Source: Segetibacter sp.
GTDB lineage: Bacteria > Bacteroidota > Bacteroidia > Chitinophagales > Chitinophagaceae
Assembly (NCBI RefSeq): GCF_025963695.1
Contig: NZ_JAOQAH010000100.1
Coordinates: 1-47,344 of the forward strand
Length of the DNA stretch: 47,344 nt
Direction: 5' to 3'
The notes beneath the pieces were generated by a model. The model had not been told where the DNA came from, did no database searches, and was given only the letters and a program-made list of their open reading frames with translations. A program made the translations under genes and the position numbers. Of the stretch, positions 10,001-18,177 are shown one piece after another (position 1 is the stretch's first letter; each line of letters opens with the position of its first letter).

Positions 10001-10429
10001 TATGCAGATGCAACAATGAAAGAAATTTTTACTGAGCAAGAGTTAACGGATGCTCGTAAGTTGCAAGCAAATTATCTTCAAACTGCTTATTTCGAAAGTG
10101 GAGCTGATGGAAAGTATCATGAGAAAAAATTACCCTTGCAAGCCCAGTTTTCACCCGTTTATACCATCACGCCTTTTGATTATGATAAGGATGGAAAGGA
10201 AGATTTGTTGTTGTGTGGAAATATTAATCACGCAAGACTGAGGTTTGGTAAATATGATGCTAATTATGGAATATTGCTAAAAGGGAATGGCAAAGGAGAT
10301 TTTGCGTATATCAATCAGAAAGCTTCTGGTTTTAATATTTGGGGTGATGTAAGAAGTGTTGTTAGCATAAATAAGACCTTGTATTTCGGTATAAATCAAA
10401 AGGCACTAAAAGCTTATAAAGTGAGATAG
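7094..10429 (+). CDS. FG-GAP/VCBS repeat outer-surface lipoprotein with central ASPIC/UnbV domain
   Basis: No in-frame ATG exists near the start. TTG at 7094 gives a good lipoprotein signal with lipobox LFSC (Cys23), so a TTG start is likely. The 1111-residue protein contains about 14 calcium-binding-loop-like repeats of the form D-x-N/D-x-D-G-x-x-D-hydrophobic (for example DVNGDSLEDLYFSG, DINGDGRKDIYIS, DLDNDGDLDLVVNN, DFNGDGKMDFVIG). These build two beta-propeller-like halves. The segment between them (NYLKINLKGQ to VVWPGGKQQV, about residues 525-600) matches an ASPIC/UnbV domain. Such proteins often accompany SusC/SusD pairs in Chitinophagaceae and are thought to bind glycans or proteins at the cell surface, but no enzymatic role is established. 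It follows the SusD gene after a terminator and precedes the GH130-like enzyme. Confidence 0.88.
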   Translation: MLLKNNFLICLWFFTGFLFLFSCKNSYVEEANPGLTNTLFSLLPASQTHVDFNNALEEGLNTNVLIYEYFYNGGGVSIGDVNGDSLEDLYFSGNMVENKLYLNKGKMQFEDVTIAAGVAGRPGPWKTGVTMVDINGDGRKDIYISYSGKLRGEKRVKQLFINDGADGSGVPHFSEQAKKYGLDDSSYTTQSVFFDYDKDGDLDVLLLNHSIVRRTILDEATIKELLKQNDHLSGLKLLRNDNNYFKEVTEAAGIKSTVLSHGLGAGVADLDDDGLQDIYISNDYLEPDFVYINNGNGTFTDKLQKSVGHTSFFSMGNDIADINNDGLNDLISLDMLPEDNHRQKLLFSPDNYEKVDINIRSGFYYQYMSNMLHVNNGNGTFSEIAQLAGISNTDWSWAPLLADYDNDGWKDLFVSNGVLRDFTNQDFLKFMGENFQDRQITRSDLLEAVNKMPSTNITNYFFKNNGDLTFSNVGKAWSPDSSSNSNGAAYADLDNDGDLDLVVNNINQPAFIYQNEANKQLNNNYLKINLKGQGKNSEGLGAKVSLFLKGKMQYLEQMPTRGFQSGVSSILHFGLGKDSKVDSVKVVWPGGKQQVITTVQSNRAVTLKEADAKPMKAANHSSYSLFTEVPSPIKFSPAANAINDFKRQPLLINPLSFSGPCIAKGDVNGDGLEDVYAGGGSGKAGAIFLQQENETFLEKRQATFEADKACEDADAIFFDANKDGFNDLYIASGGYHNYLPDDPMLQDRLYLNDGKGNFTKSEGALPMMHTSKSCARSNDINGDGFLDLFIGGRVIPGRYPETPQSYLLINDGKGRFTDQTAAISSTLQRIGMVSDAAWIDLNGDKKNELVVVGEWMPVTAFENNNGRLENKTGNYFQKQYSGWWNKIATGDFNGDGKMDFVIGNQGLNTQCKASDKEPAEMFYKDFDDNGSVDPMLCFYIQGKSYPYVTRDELLDQMSIMRTRFTDYKSYADATMKEIFTEQELTDARKLQANYLQTAYFESGADGKYHEKKLPLQAQFSPVYTITPFDYDKDGKEDLLLCGNINHARLRFGKYDANYGILLKGNGKGDFAYINQKASGFNIWGDVRSVVSINKTLYFGINQKALKAYKVR

Positions 10430-10484
10430 CTTAGTAATGTTACCTGTTTATTCCTGCAGTTGTTCCGTTCAAAATAATACCAGC

Positions 10485-11675
10485 ATGCTTAAAAACAAAT
10501 GGAAAATTAGAGGGGTATTGGTATTTATATTGTTCCAGCTAATAGTGGAGAACTCCTTTTCTCAAAAAAGTACTACTCTGCCAGCCTGGGCCTTTGGCCC
10601 TTTTGTTCGACCTCAAAATGTAAATCCGGTTTTGTCCCCTAACCCTAACAGCAGGTTTACGGATCCAATGAGCAAAAAGGAAGTTGCCTGGGAAGCCAAC
10701 GATGTTTTTAATCCCGCGGCAACAATTAAAAACAATAAGATTTACGTGTTGTATCGCGCGGAGGACAAATCAGGAATAGCTATCGGAACGAGAACTTCAA
10801 GACTTGGTTTAGCCGAAAGTGTAGATGGGATTAGAATGAAACGACGTGCAACTCCTGTTATGTACCCGGGCAACGATAATCAGAAAGAATTTGAGTGGCC
10901 GGGCGGTTGTGAAGATCCTCGTGTAGCTATGACAGCAAGTGGTACTTATGTAATGTTTTATACCCAATGGAATAAGAAGGTACCACGAATTGGAGTAGCT
11001 ATCTCAAAAGATTTAATCACATGGAAAAAGTATGGGCCGATATTTAGAAAGGCTTACAACGGTAAGTTTTTTAATATGGCCAGTAAGTCAGCATCCGTCA
11101 TAACAAAACTAGTAAAAGGGAGACAGGTAATAGCAAAAATTGGGGGAAAGTACTGGATGTATTGGGGCGAACATTTTGTAAACACTGCCACATCCGTCGA
11201 CCTTATTAATTGGCAACCTATGCTAAATGAAAAAGGTGAACTTAAACAATGTATAGCAACCCGAAAAGGGTATTTTGATAGTGATTTAACAGAATGTGGA
11301 CCGCCGGCAATCGTAACAGATAAAGGCATTTTGCTTATTTACAACGGTAAAAATAGATCGGGAAAAGATGGGGACACAAACTATACTGCCAACACTTATG
11401 CAGCAGGCCAGGTGCTATTTGATTTAAAAGATCCGACAAAGCCAATCTTTAGATTGGATGCTCCATTTTTTGTACCAGAAGAATCTTTTGAGAAGAGCGG
11501 ACAATACCCGGCAGGAACTGTTTTTACAGAAGGGCTGGTTTACTTTAAAAACAAATGGTTTTTGTACTATGGCTGTGCCGACTCCCGGGTAGCGGTGGCA
11601 ATATTTGATTCAAAAGTTGCAAACCGAAAAATTGCAAAAGTTAATATGACTGTTCGAAAATATGCGGAAAAATAA
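10485..11675 (+). CDS. Secreted GH130-like glycosidase/phosphorylase (five-bladed beta-propeller)
   Basis: The frame is open from 10437, but the ATG at 10485 begins a clear signal peptide (MLKNKWKIRGVLVFILFQ... to NSFSQ) and is preferred. The mature part shows GH130-family hallmarks: VFNPAATIKNNKIYVLYRAED, then GGCEDPRVA (Glu143-Asp144-Pro-Arg in this numbering), and the C-terminal TEGLVYFKNKWFLYYGCADS. GH130 enzymes act on beta-mannosides, either as cytoplasmic phosphorylases or as exported beta-1,2-mannosidases. The signal peptide argues for an extracytoplasmic hydrolase, but I could not check the phosphate-binding residues. Its position behind a SusC/SusD pair suggests it trims the imported glycan in the periplasm or at the surface. 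A GH43-type propeller is the main alternative. Confidence 0.8.
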   Translation: MLKNKWKIRGVLVFILFQLIVENSFSQKSTTLPAWAFGPFVRPQNVNPVLSPNPNSRFTDPMSKKEVAWEANDVFNPAATIKNNKIYVLYRAEDKSGIAIGTRTSRLGLAESVDGIRMKRRATPVMYPGNDNQKEFEWPGGCEDPRVAMTASGTYVMFYTQWNKKVPRIGVAISKDLITWKKYGPIFRKAYNGKFFNMASKSASVITKLVKGRQVIAKIGGKYWMYWGEHFVNTATSVDLINWQPMLNEKGELKQCIATRKGYFDSDLTECGPPAIVTDKGILLIYNGKNRSGKDGDTNYTANTYAAGQVLFDLKDPTKPIFRLDAPFFVPEESFEKSGQYPAGTVFTEGLVYFKNKWFLYYGCADSRVAVAIFDSKVANRKIAKVNMTVRKYAEK

Positions 11676-11768
11676 ACGCACGAAGTACGGAAAAACCAAC
11701 TGCTCATCCTTTTAGGGGCTTATTCAAAGTTTTTGTATTTTAATCAAATTATCTAAACAAACTAAATT

Positions 11769-12146
11769 ATGAAAAAAAGTTTCTTTTGCTTCTTGCTCGT
11801 AACCCTTATGTCAGGTTCAATCAAAGCCCAGCTTGCCAACAGTAAATGGAAAGGCATTTTGGAAATAGGGAGTCCTGTAAATGTTTCATTTGAATTTGGT
11901 AAAGACACCCTCGCTGTCATGAACCTTGACCAGAATTCTGTTTTGGAAACAATGATTTATAAAGTAACTAATTCAACATTTACTATTGTAAAAATTGCCG
12001 GAGAAAGTGATTGTGAAAGCTCGACAATCGGTAAGTATAAGTACGAAATAAAGGAGAATACTTTAATCTTAACAACAGTAGAAGATGTGTGCGATGATCG
12101 TGGGCCTGTTTTAAATAATGTAAAGTTGACCAGGAATACTTTATAA
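11769..12146 (+). CDS. Small secreted protein of unknown function
   Basis: The 125-residue product has a signal peptide (MKKSFFCFLLVTLMSGSIKAQ). It is followed by about 100 residues of alternating polar and hydrophobic strands (LANSKWKGILEIGSP..., VSFEFGKDTLAVMN) ending in KLTRNTL. This resembles small lipocalin-like beta-barrel proteins common in Bacteroidota. Two cysteines (in SDCESS and DVCDDRG) could form one disulfide. No specific family is recognised. It lies about 90 bases after the GH130-like gene and could be co-transcribed. A 7-base hairpin (ACTGTAA/TTACAGT, 12146-12162) overlaps its stop and lacks a T-run. Confidence 0.7.
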   Translation: MKKSFFCFLLVTLMSGSIKAQLANSKWKGILEIGSPVNVSFEFGKDTLAVMNLDQNSVLETMIYKVTNSTFTIVKIAGESDCESSTIGKYKYEIKENTLILTTVEDVCDDRGPVLNNVKLTRNTL

Positions 12147-12390
12147 CTGTAATTTTTACAGTGCTTCCTGCATCTCATTTCCAGCTGGTAACATAATTGT
12201 TACAGCAAATAGCACCAACATTCGATTGAATAATTTAATTTCCAACTTTTATTGCAATGCCTTTAAAATACTACATTTAATTTTTGTTTGGCAACCCGCA
12301 AATATTTAAACAGATATAAGTATTTTACTTCCTCAAATTTATTAACCAATTAAATATCCCATCACCTCAAAAATCTAACAGCTTAACATT

Positions 12391-13641
12391 ATGACGAACG
12401 AAAACATTAACAAGAGTGCTCTGTTTAACGGCAGCTGCTTTGCACTTATTACCACCGCTTTTTCTTTCTCTATCCGGGCAGGAATTTTGCCTCAACTCGG
12501 TGAGAGCTTTGGCCTTTCTGCAGAACAACTTGGTTTTATTAATTCTATGTGGTTCCTCGGATTTCCCATTTCAATGATCGTTGGCGGTTTGGTTTATCAT
12601 TCGTTTGGACCAAAGAATATTATGATGGTTGCTTTTGTAGCTCACACTTTGGGCATCATACTAACAATTTATGCGGGTGGCTATACTACCTTACTTATTT
12701 CTACTCTTTTCATTGGTTTCGGTAACGGCTGCACCGAGGCTGCCTGCAATCCCATGATTGCCGATATGTATTCAGGACTGAAAATGAACAAAATGCTGAA
12801 TAGGTTTCACATGTGGTTCCCAGGCGGTATTTTTCTTGGCGCGCTTATTTCAAAATTCATGACAGATGCTGGTATGTCATGGCAAGCTCAGATGTGGCTC
12901 ATTATGGTGCCAACTATTATCTACGCTGTTTTGTTCTTTGGTAAGGCTTTTCCAAAACCACAAGTCGAAGGTGCTACCTCTCTTGCTCAAAACTTCAAGG
13001 CTATGCTAACTCCTGTATACATTTTCTTGTTTTGCTGCATGGCCCTTACAGCTATTTCAGAATTTGGTCCAAACCAGTGGGTAAATATTATTTTAAGTAG
13101 AAGTGGAGCAGACGCCATGATAATATTAGCGCTCACTTCGGGGCTGATGGCAGTAGGTAGATTTTTTGCCGGTCCGGTTGTAGGTACATTAGGTCAAACT
13201 GGTGTTTTGTTGATGTCAGCCATACTAGCTACCATAGGCATTTATTTGTTTAGTACAGTTACAGGCACGATGGCTTATGTTGCTGCAGTAATTTTCGCTT
13301 TAGGTGTTTGTTATTTCTGGCCGGTAATGATTGGCTCTGTTGCCCAGAGAGCACCAAGGAGTAGTGCCCTAGGATTGTCTATCCTTGGCGGGGTAGGTAT
13401 GTTTTCTACCTCTATTTTTCAGCCAATTATTGGTGGTTGGATAGATAGTTCAAGGGCAGCCTCAACTGCTCAAGGTCTTTCGGGAGATGCATTGGAACTG
13501 GCTGCTGGACAGGATACATTACAAAAAATGATTACTTTCCCGGCTATATTGGTGGTGTTATTCATTATATTTTTCCTTTGGCAGAAAAATATGAAAAAGA
13601 GCCCAAGTGAGTTAGAAATGACAATGAGTACAGGGCATTAA
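12391..13641 (+). CDS. MFS sugar transporter (FucP/GlcP-like)
   Basis: The 416-residue protein has about 12 predicted membrane helices in two halves (for example ALITTAFSFSIRAGILPQLG, STLFIGFGNGCTEAACNPMI, IIYAVLFFGKAF, then TSGLMAVGRFFAGPVVGTLG and VIFALGVCYFWPVMIGSVAQ). The first-helix pattern and the cytoplasmic loop SFGPKNIMM fit the major facilitator superfamily, nearest the fucose/glucose/galactose group used by Bacteroidota. It probably brings monosaccharide across the inner membrane by proton symport. It heads a block of sugar kinase and pentose phosphate genes and ends in its own terminator 32 bases downstream. The exact sugar cannot be told from the sequence. The 244-base upstream gap holds TTTG but no complete promoter. 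Confidence 0.85.
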   Translation: MTNENINKSALFNGSCFALITTAFSFSIRAGILPQLGESFGLSAEQLGFINSMWFLGFPISMIVGGLVYHSFGPKNIMMVAFVAHTLGIILTIYAGGYTTLLISTLFIGFGNGCTEAACNPMIADMYSGLKMNKMLNRFHMWFPGGIFLGALISKFMTDAGMSWQAQMWLIMVPTIIYAVLFFGKAFPKPQVEGATSLAQNFKAMLTPVYIFLFCCMALTAISEFGPNQWVNIILSRSGADAMIILALTSGLMAVGRFFAGPVVGTLGQTGVLLMSAILATIGIYLFSTVTGTMAYVAAVIFALGVCYFWPVMIGSVAQRAPRSSALGLSILGGVGMFSTSIFQPIIGGWIDSSRAASTAQGLSGDALELAAGQDTLQKMITFPAILVVLFIIFFLWQKNMKKSPSELEMTMSTGH

Positions 13642-13673
13642 TAAGGGCTAACTATATAAATATTTATTAAGAG

Positions 13674-13696
13674 GGATACCATTAGGTATCCTTTTT
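13674..13696 (+). terminator. Intrinsic terminator after the MFS transporter
   Basis: A perfect seven-base stem GGATACC/GGTATCC (13674-13680 and 13685-13691) with loop ATTA is followed by TTTTT (13692-13696). Confidence 0.85.
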
Positions 13697-13994
13697 AATT
13701 ATAAACCTTTTGCAGGTCGAAAAGGTTATCATTCAAAATCTTCTTAAAAAGCAGCGCCTTAAAAGAATGGCGGACAACAATAACGGCTTGATTTTTTCAG
13801 CAGATTCGATAAGAAGTGTTCAAATTATTTTCTGTAATGCCTAACACCACTTTAATAGCCGACCTTTCCTTTTCAAATAAAGATGCGTTTATCGTTCCGA
13901 CAAATTTCGCATGCTGCATTATTAAAACGGTTATAATACTTCAATATAAATAACTTCAAATAATTATTATCGAACTCAAATTTTAAATTTTTCA
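13697..13994. other. Intergenic region upstream of the polyphosphate-glucokinase-like gene
   Basis: After the terminator there are about 300 bases without a recognisable gene, RNA or repeat. A 46-codon open frame without a good start (about 13704-13845) is too weak to call. The transcript start for the kinase gene presumably lies here, but no clear TAnnTTTG box was found. Confidence 0.4.
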
Positions 13995-14744
13995 ATGGAA
14001 ACAAATTCATACCAAAATATTCTATCTATAGATATTGGCGGATCTAATGTAAAGGCAACGATTTTAAACAAAGACGGAGCCATTACAATGGATTATCAAA
14101 GAGTGGAAACTCCTAAGCCTACAACTCCTGAAAGGCTATTGCAAACAATACAAGGTCTTACAAAAAATTTTCCTGTATTTGATTGTATTTCTGCAGGATT
14201 TCCTGGCTATGTAAAAAAGGGGGTGGTTATTACTGCACCAAATCTTGATACTTCACTATGGCATAATGTTGACCTCAGAAAATTATTGTCAGATACGTTC
14301 GGCAAGCCTGCTAAAGTTGTCAACGATGCAGACATGCAGGGGCTGGGTGTGGTAAATGGAAAGGGTTTCGAAATTGTAGTAACCTTGGGGACCGGCTTTG
14401 GTACTGCTTTACTAATGGATGGCTATCTTTTGCCTCATCTTGAAATTGCACATCATCCAATCACCAAAAATAAAGATTACGACCAGTACATCGGCGAAAA
14501 AGCAATGTTGGAGATAGGCGATAAAAGATGGAATAAGAGAATAAAAAAGGTAATCGGAATTTTGCAAACCGTTTTTAACTACGACCATTTATACATTGGA
14601 GGAGGAAATGCAAAAAAAATAGACTTCGACCTTGATTCTAATATCACCATAGTTTCAAATAAAGATGGGATAAAAGGTGGTGCAAGGCTTTGGAGAATGG
14701 AAGAGCATCCGCAGGTAAGACCTAGTTATACAGCCGCACAGTAA
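13995..14744 (+). CDS. ppgK: ROK-family polyphosphate glucokinase-like kinase
   Basis: The 249-residue protein is the size of polyphosphate glucokinases rather than of the 300-plus-residue ROK glucokinases. It has the phosphate-1 motif SIDIGGSNVKATI (Asp14 region), a sugar-binding/catalytic segment VVNDADMQGLG with the base Asp, the phosphate-2 motif TLGTGFGTALLMDG, and LPHLEIAHHP in place of the GELGH loop. It lacks the ROK zinc-binding Cys cluster, as expected for this subgroup. The likely reaction is glucose to glucose-6-phosphate using polyphosphate and/or ATP in the cytoplasm. It sits between the sugar transporter and pentose phosphate genes. Polyphosphate use is inferred from family resemblance. 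The symbol is tentative. Confidence 0.75.
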   Translation: METNSYQNILSIDIGGSNVKATILNKDGAITMDYQRVETPKPTTPERLLQTIQGLTKNFPVFDCISAGFPGYVKKGVVITAPNLDTSLWHNVDLRKLLSDTFGKPAKVVNDADMQGLGVVNGKGFEIVVTLGTGFGTALLMDGYLLPHLEIAHHPITKNKDYDQYIGEKAMLEIGDKRWNKRIKKVIGILQTVFNYDHLYIGGGNAKKIDFDLDSNITIVSNKDGIKGGARLWRMEEHPQVRPSYTAAQ

Positions 14745-14858
14745 TGGTAATCGAAAAGTATATATCCGAATCAACTCGATTTATAGAACAATTTTGGAAG
14801 ACAAACGGAAATAGCTTTTGTAAAAAAACTTGAGATTGAGATCCTAATTAGAATTGTT

Positions 14859-15302
14859 ATGAAAATAGGAATAGCAGCAGATCACGGAGGTTTTCAATTA
14901 AAACAGATTCTCTCACCGATAATATCAAAACTCGGATACGAGTTGGTAGACTTTGGAGCGAAAGAACAAAATGACCAGGATGACTATCCTGATTTTGTTA
15001 TCCCCCTTGCCAGGGCAGTTGCAAGTAAAGAAGTTCAGCGGGGTATTGCTGTTTGCGGAAGCGGAGTGGGAGCATCTATCGCAGCAAATAAAGTTACAGG
15101 TGTCCGCGCTGCTCTCGTACATGATCATTTTTCTGCACACCAGGGCGTAGAGGATGACGACATGAACTTGCTTTGTCTTGGCGGAAGGGTTGTAGGAAAC
15201 AACGTAGCCCAGGAAATCATACAAACATTTTTACAGGCAAAATTTACTGAAGCGGAAAGACATGTCCGGCGATTACAAAAAGTAAAACAACTTGAGAAAT
15301 AG
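14859..15302 (+). CDS. rpiB: Ribose-5-phosphate isomerase B
   Basis: The 147-residue protein starts MKIGIAADHGGFQLK and carries CGSGVGASIAANKV with the catalytic Cys66 of the RpiB/LacA/LacB family. The later segment RAALVHDHFSAHQGVEDDDM and LLCLGGRVVG corresponds to the phosphate-binding half. The HQGVEDDDMN form differs from the E. coli-type HNDAN but is found in a known RpiB subgroup. It interconverts ribulose-5-phosphate and ribose-5-phosphate in the cytoplasm, directly after the 6-phosphogluconate dehydrogenase step encoded nearby. A near-consensus promoter (TTTG at 14793-14796, TAGCTTTTG at 14812-14820) may serve it, although its spacer of 15 is short. Confidence 0.93.
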   Translation: MKIGIAADHGGFQLKQILSPIISKLGYELVDFGAKEQNDQDDYPDFVIPLARAVASKEVQRGIAVCGSGVGASIAANKVTGVRAALVHDHFSAHQGVEDDDMNLLCLGGRVVGNNVAQEIIQTFLQAKFTEAERHVRRLQKVKQLEK

Positions 15303-15357
15303 ACTTGACGTTTTACCTTCAGCCCCAGGGCTTTTTCTAAGGATGAAAATCAATAAT

Positions 15358-15365
15358 TATGTTTG
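15358..15365 (+). promoter_or_regulatory. Likely -7 box of the transaldolase gene
   Basis: TATGTTTG matches TAnnTTTG exactly and lies 62 bases before the start codon. The -33 region (CTTTTTC near 15331) is weak. Confidence 0.4.
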
Positions 15366-15427
15366 CATAGCTTGAAGCTTGATGTTGGGCACTTGCAGCA
15401 AAAAAAATCAACATAAAAACTATCATT

Positions 15428-16528
15428 ATGGAAACAAATAGAGTAAAAAAGATTCATGATTTTGATCAAAGCATATGGCTTGACTTTATAGATAGGAAGA
15501 TCATGAATACAGGCGAGCTTGATAAATTGATTAACGAAGACGGAGTAAGAGGAATTACCTCTAACCCTGCAATTTTCGAAAAGGCTATTAGTAGTAGTTC
15601 TGATTATGACGAGGATATTAAAACCCTATCAAAGGAAAAACAGGACAACGAGGAACTGTTTTATGCATTGGCTATAAAAGATATTCAGCGTGCAGCAGAC
15701 ATGCTTTTGCCAGTTTATAATGAAGAGGTGGAAGGTGCTGATGGCTACGTCAGCCTTGAAGTATCTCCGCTGTTAGCTAAAGACACAGAAGGTACTGTGA
15801 GGCAGGCAAGAGAGTTATGGAAACTGGTTGATCGTAAAAATGTGATGATTAAAATTCCTGGAACTGCCGAAGGTTTAAGAGCAATCAGGACTTGTATCAG
15901 TGATGGAATAAATATTAATGTAACCTTGCTTTTTGGACTGCCAAGATACCAGGAAGTTACAGAGGCTTATATAGCAGGATTGGAAGACCGCTTACATGCT
16001 AATTTGCCTATTGAGCAAATCGCTTCTGTAGCAAGTTTCTTCTTAAGTCGCATAGATGTAATGGTAGATCCAATGCTCGAAGAGAAGGGGCTGTCGCAAT
16101 TAAAAGGTGAAGTGGCAATTGCGTCTGCAAGAAAAGCGTACGAAATTTATAAAAGCGTATTTAGTAGCGACAGGTTTAAAAAACTAGAAGAAAAAGGTGC
16201 AAAGCCACAACGTTTATTATGGGCAAGTACCGGAAGTAAGGATCCCGCCTTTAGCGATGTAAAATATGTAGAGGCTTTAATCGGGCCAAAAACAGTAAAT
16301 ACAGTTCCAATGGAAACATTAGAAGCATATAGAGATCACGGCGAACCGCAAAGTCGTTTAGAGGATGATTTAGATAAAGCCACCCAGGTGCTGAATGAGT
16401 TGAAAAAGGCCGGTATTAACCTTGACCAGATAACGCAGAAATTAGAAGATGAGGGGGTTGAAAAATTCAACAAGCCTTACAACAAATTGATGGACGCAAT
16501 CGAAACACAAAGAAAACAACTAAGTTAG
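15428..16528 (+). CDS. tal: Transaldolase
   Basis: The 366-residue protein matches the longer transaldolase class seen in actinobacteria, cyanobacteria and Bacteroidota. Landmarks are IWLDFIDRKIM with the catalytic Asp, the RGITSNPAIFEKAI segment, VMIKIPGTAEGL with the Schiff-base Lys142, and NINVTLLFGLPRYQEV. It transfers a dihydroxyacetone unit between sedoheptulose-7-phosphate and glyceraldehyde-3-phosphate. It follows rpiB by 125 bases with its own -7 box and precedes gnd by 82 bases. An imperfect GC hairpin with a T-run (about 15321-15336) in the upstream gap may weakly end the rpiB transcript. It is full length and has nothing unusual. Confidence 0.95.
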   Translation: METNRVKKIHDFDQSIWLDFIDRKIMNTGELDKLINEDGVRGITSNPAIFEKAISSSSDYDEDIKTLSKEKQDNEELFYALAIKDIQRAADMLLPVYNEEVEGADGYVSLEVSPLLAKDTEGTVRQARELWKLVDRKNVMIKIPGTAEGLRAIRTCISDGININVTLLFGLPRYQEVTEAYIAGLEDRLHANLPIEQIASVASFFLSRIDVMVDPMLEEKGLSQLKGEVAIASARKAYEIYKSVFSSDRFKKLEEKGAKPQRLLWASTGSKDPAFSDVKYVEALIGPKTVNTVPMETLEAYRDHGEPQSRLEDDLDKATQVLNELKKAGINLDQITQKLEDEGVEKFNKPYNKLMDAIETQRKQLS

Positions 16529-16610
16529 TAAATCAGCTTTGTTTACTTCTATAGCAACAGGCGACCATAAACTATTAAATCTTTAAGCTAAAACATTTTT
16601 TTAAATTGTT

Positions 16611-18071
16611 ATGGACGAAAAACAAGAAACCGGGCTCCAGTTCGGAATGATAGGCCTGGGAACAATGGGGCGAAACCTATTATTAAACATGGCAGAGCAT
16701 GGCTTCGCTGTTGCCGGTTACGATAAAGATCCCGAAAAGGTAAGATTGCTGGGTGAAGAAGGGAAAGGTTCACCGGTCAAAGGTTTCGAATCGCTGGAAA
16801 CATTTGTGCAGAGTTTAAAGGCTCCTAAAGTGGTGATGATGCTGGTTCCTGCAGGAAAAATTGTGGATAGTGTGATAGCAGACCTGAAACCTTTCCTGTC
16901 TCCCGGTGACATCATTATCGATGGCGGTAACTCGCATTTTACTGATACGGTCATAAGAGATCTGGATCTTCAGAAAATAGGCTTGCACTTTTTCGGAATG
17001 GGTATATCAGGTGGAGAGGAAGGCGCGCGTAAGGGCCCGAGCATGATGCCTGGTGGCGACAAAGCCGCATACGAATTTGTTAAGCCTGTTCTCGATACAA
17101 TTGCTGCACAGGTCAATAACACGCCGTGTGTTACTTATATTGGTCCCGGAGCTTCCGGGCATTTTGTTAAGATGGTACACAATGGCATCGAGTATGGTGT
17201 AATGCAGTTGATTGCAGAAACATACGAATTGCTTTACAAGGGAATTCAGCTTCCCGAGCATGAAATCTATGAGCTTTTTAAAAAATGGAATGAGGGCAGA
17301 CTGCAGTCTTTTCTTATTGAAATAACCCGCGACATTTTTGCTTTCAGAGAACAAGGTTCCGATCACTTATTATTACACGATATTAAGGACCAGGCCAGGG
17401 CCAAGGGAACGGGTAAATGGACTTCGCAGGTTGCTTATGATCTTGAAACTCCAATCACAGCCATCGATACGGCCGTTTCCATGCGCGATCTTTCTAAGTA
17501 TAAGCCGTTGAGAACACAGGCCGCTTCATTGTATGGTCAGGCCTTGCCTCGTTTGAACATTCTTAATAAAGAGGATTTTCTTACCAATCTTGAGCAGGCA
17601 TTTTATTTTAGTATGATCATTACATACTCCCAGGGAATGCACATGCTTTACCAGGCATCAAACACCTACAATTACAACCTTCGTCTTCAAGAAATCGCTA
17701 AGATTTGGAGAGGCGGCTGCATCATCCGTTCTAAGTTTCTCAACGATATTTATAATGCTTACCAGGGCAACCAGCAGTTGCAGCACTTGTTATTAGATGA
17801 TCAAATTGCCGCCCAGGTCACCGAGACATTGCAGGCTACAAGAACAGTTGTTGCTGGCGCCATTACCAGTGGACTTGCCGTTCCCGCATACGCCGCAGCA
17901 CTAAGTTATTTTGATGCCTTTAGAAGCGAGCGAATGCCGGCTAATTTAATTCAGGCGCAACGTGACTATTTTGGTGCACATACTTATGAGCTTATCGGAA
18001 AAGAGGGCTTTTTTCATACACATTGGTCAGGAGATCCGGTTACTGCATTAAATAGTGGGGTAACGGGATAG
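16611..18071 (+). CDS. gnd: 6-phosphogluconate dehydrogenase, decarboxylating
   Basis: The 486-residue protein has the N-terminal NADP-binding motif GMIGLGTMGRNLLLNMAEHGF (residues about 12-32), IIIDGGNSHFTDT, the substrate/catalytic stretch GMGISGGEEGARKGPSMMPGG, and HFVKMVHNGIEYGVMQ with the catalytic Lys and the His-Asn-Gly-Ile-Glu motif. A long all-helical C-terminal half follows, ending near THWSGD. Length fits the classical long-form family. It converts 6-phosphogluconate to ribulose-5-phosphate, CO2 and NADPH. On the same strand it is followed by a repeat copy and a decayed gene before zwf, so the usual gnd-zwf adjacency has been interrupted. Confidence 0.96.
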   Translation: MDEKQETGLQFGMIGLGTMGRNLLLNMAEHGFAVAGYDKDPEKVRLLGEEGKGSPVKGFESLETFVQSLKAPKVVMMLVPAGKIVDSVIADLKPFLSPGDIIIDGGNSHFTDTVIRDLDLQKIGLHFFGMGISGGEEGARKGPSMMPGGDKAAYEFVKPVLDTIAAQVNNTPCVTYIGPGASGHFVKMVHNGIEYGVMQLIAETYELLYKGIQLPEHEIYELFKKWNEGRLQSFLIEITRDIFAFREQGSDHLLLHDIKDQARAKGTGKWTSQVAYDLETPITAIDTAVSMRDLSKYKPLRTQAASLYGQALPRLNILNKEDFLTNLEQAFYFSMIITYSQGMHMLYQASNTYNYNLRLQEIAKIWRGGCIIRSKFLNDIYNAYQGNQQLQHLLLDDQIAAQVTETLQATRTVVAGAITSGLAVPAYAAALSYFDAFRSERMPANLIQAQRDYFGAHTYELIGKEGFFHTHWSGDPVTALNSGVTG

Positions 18072-18103
18072 AGTTTTTTAACCAGGCCAAGTACATCCGT
18101 GTG

Positions 18104-18129
18104 GCTTTTGTTGCGTCGCACGCTTGTAC
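18104..18129 (-). repeat. Dispersed intergenic repeat, copy 2
   Basis: On the minus strand it reads GTACAAGCGTGCGACGCAA then CAAAAGC, with the core at 18111-18120. On the plus strand the flanking AGTACAtcCGTG (from 18090) partly mirrors it, so this copy could fold as an imperfect hairpin. Confidence 0.7.
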
Positions 18130-18177
18130 TGTAACAACCTTAATTCGGCTTTTATAAAAGCGACTGCTGGTATAACA

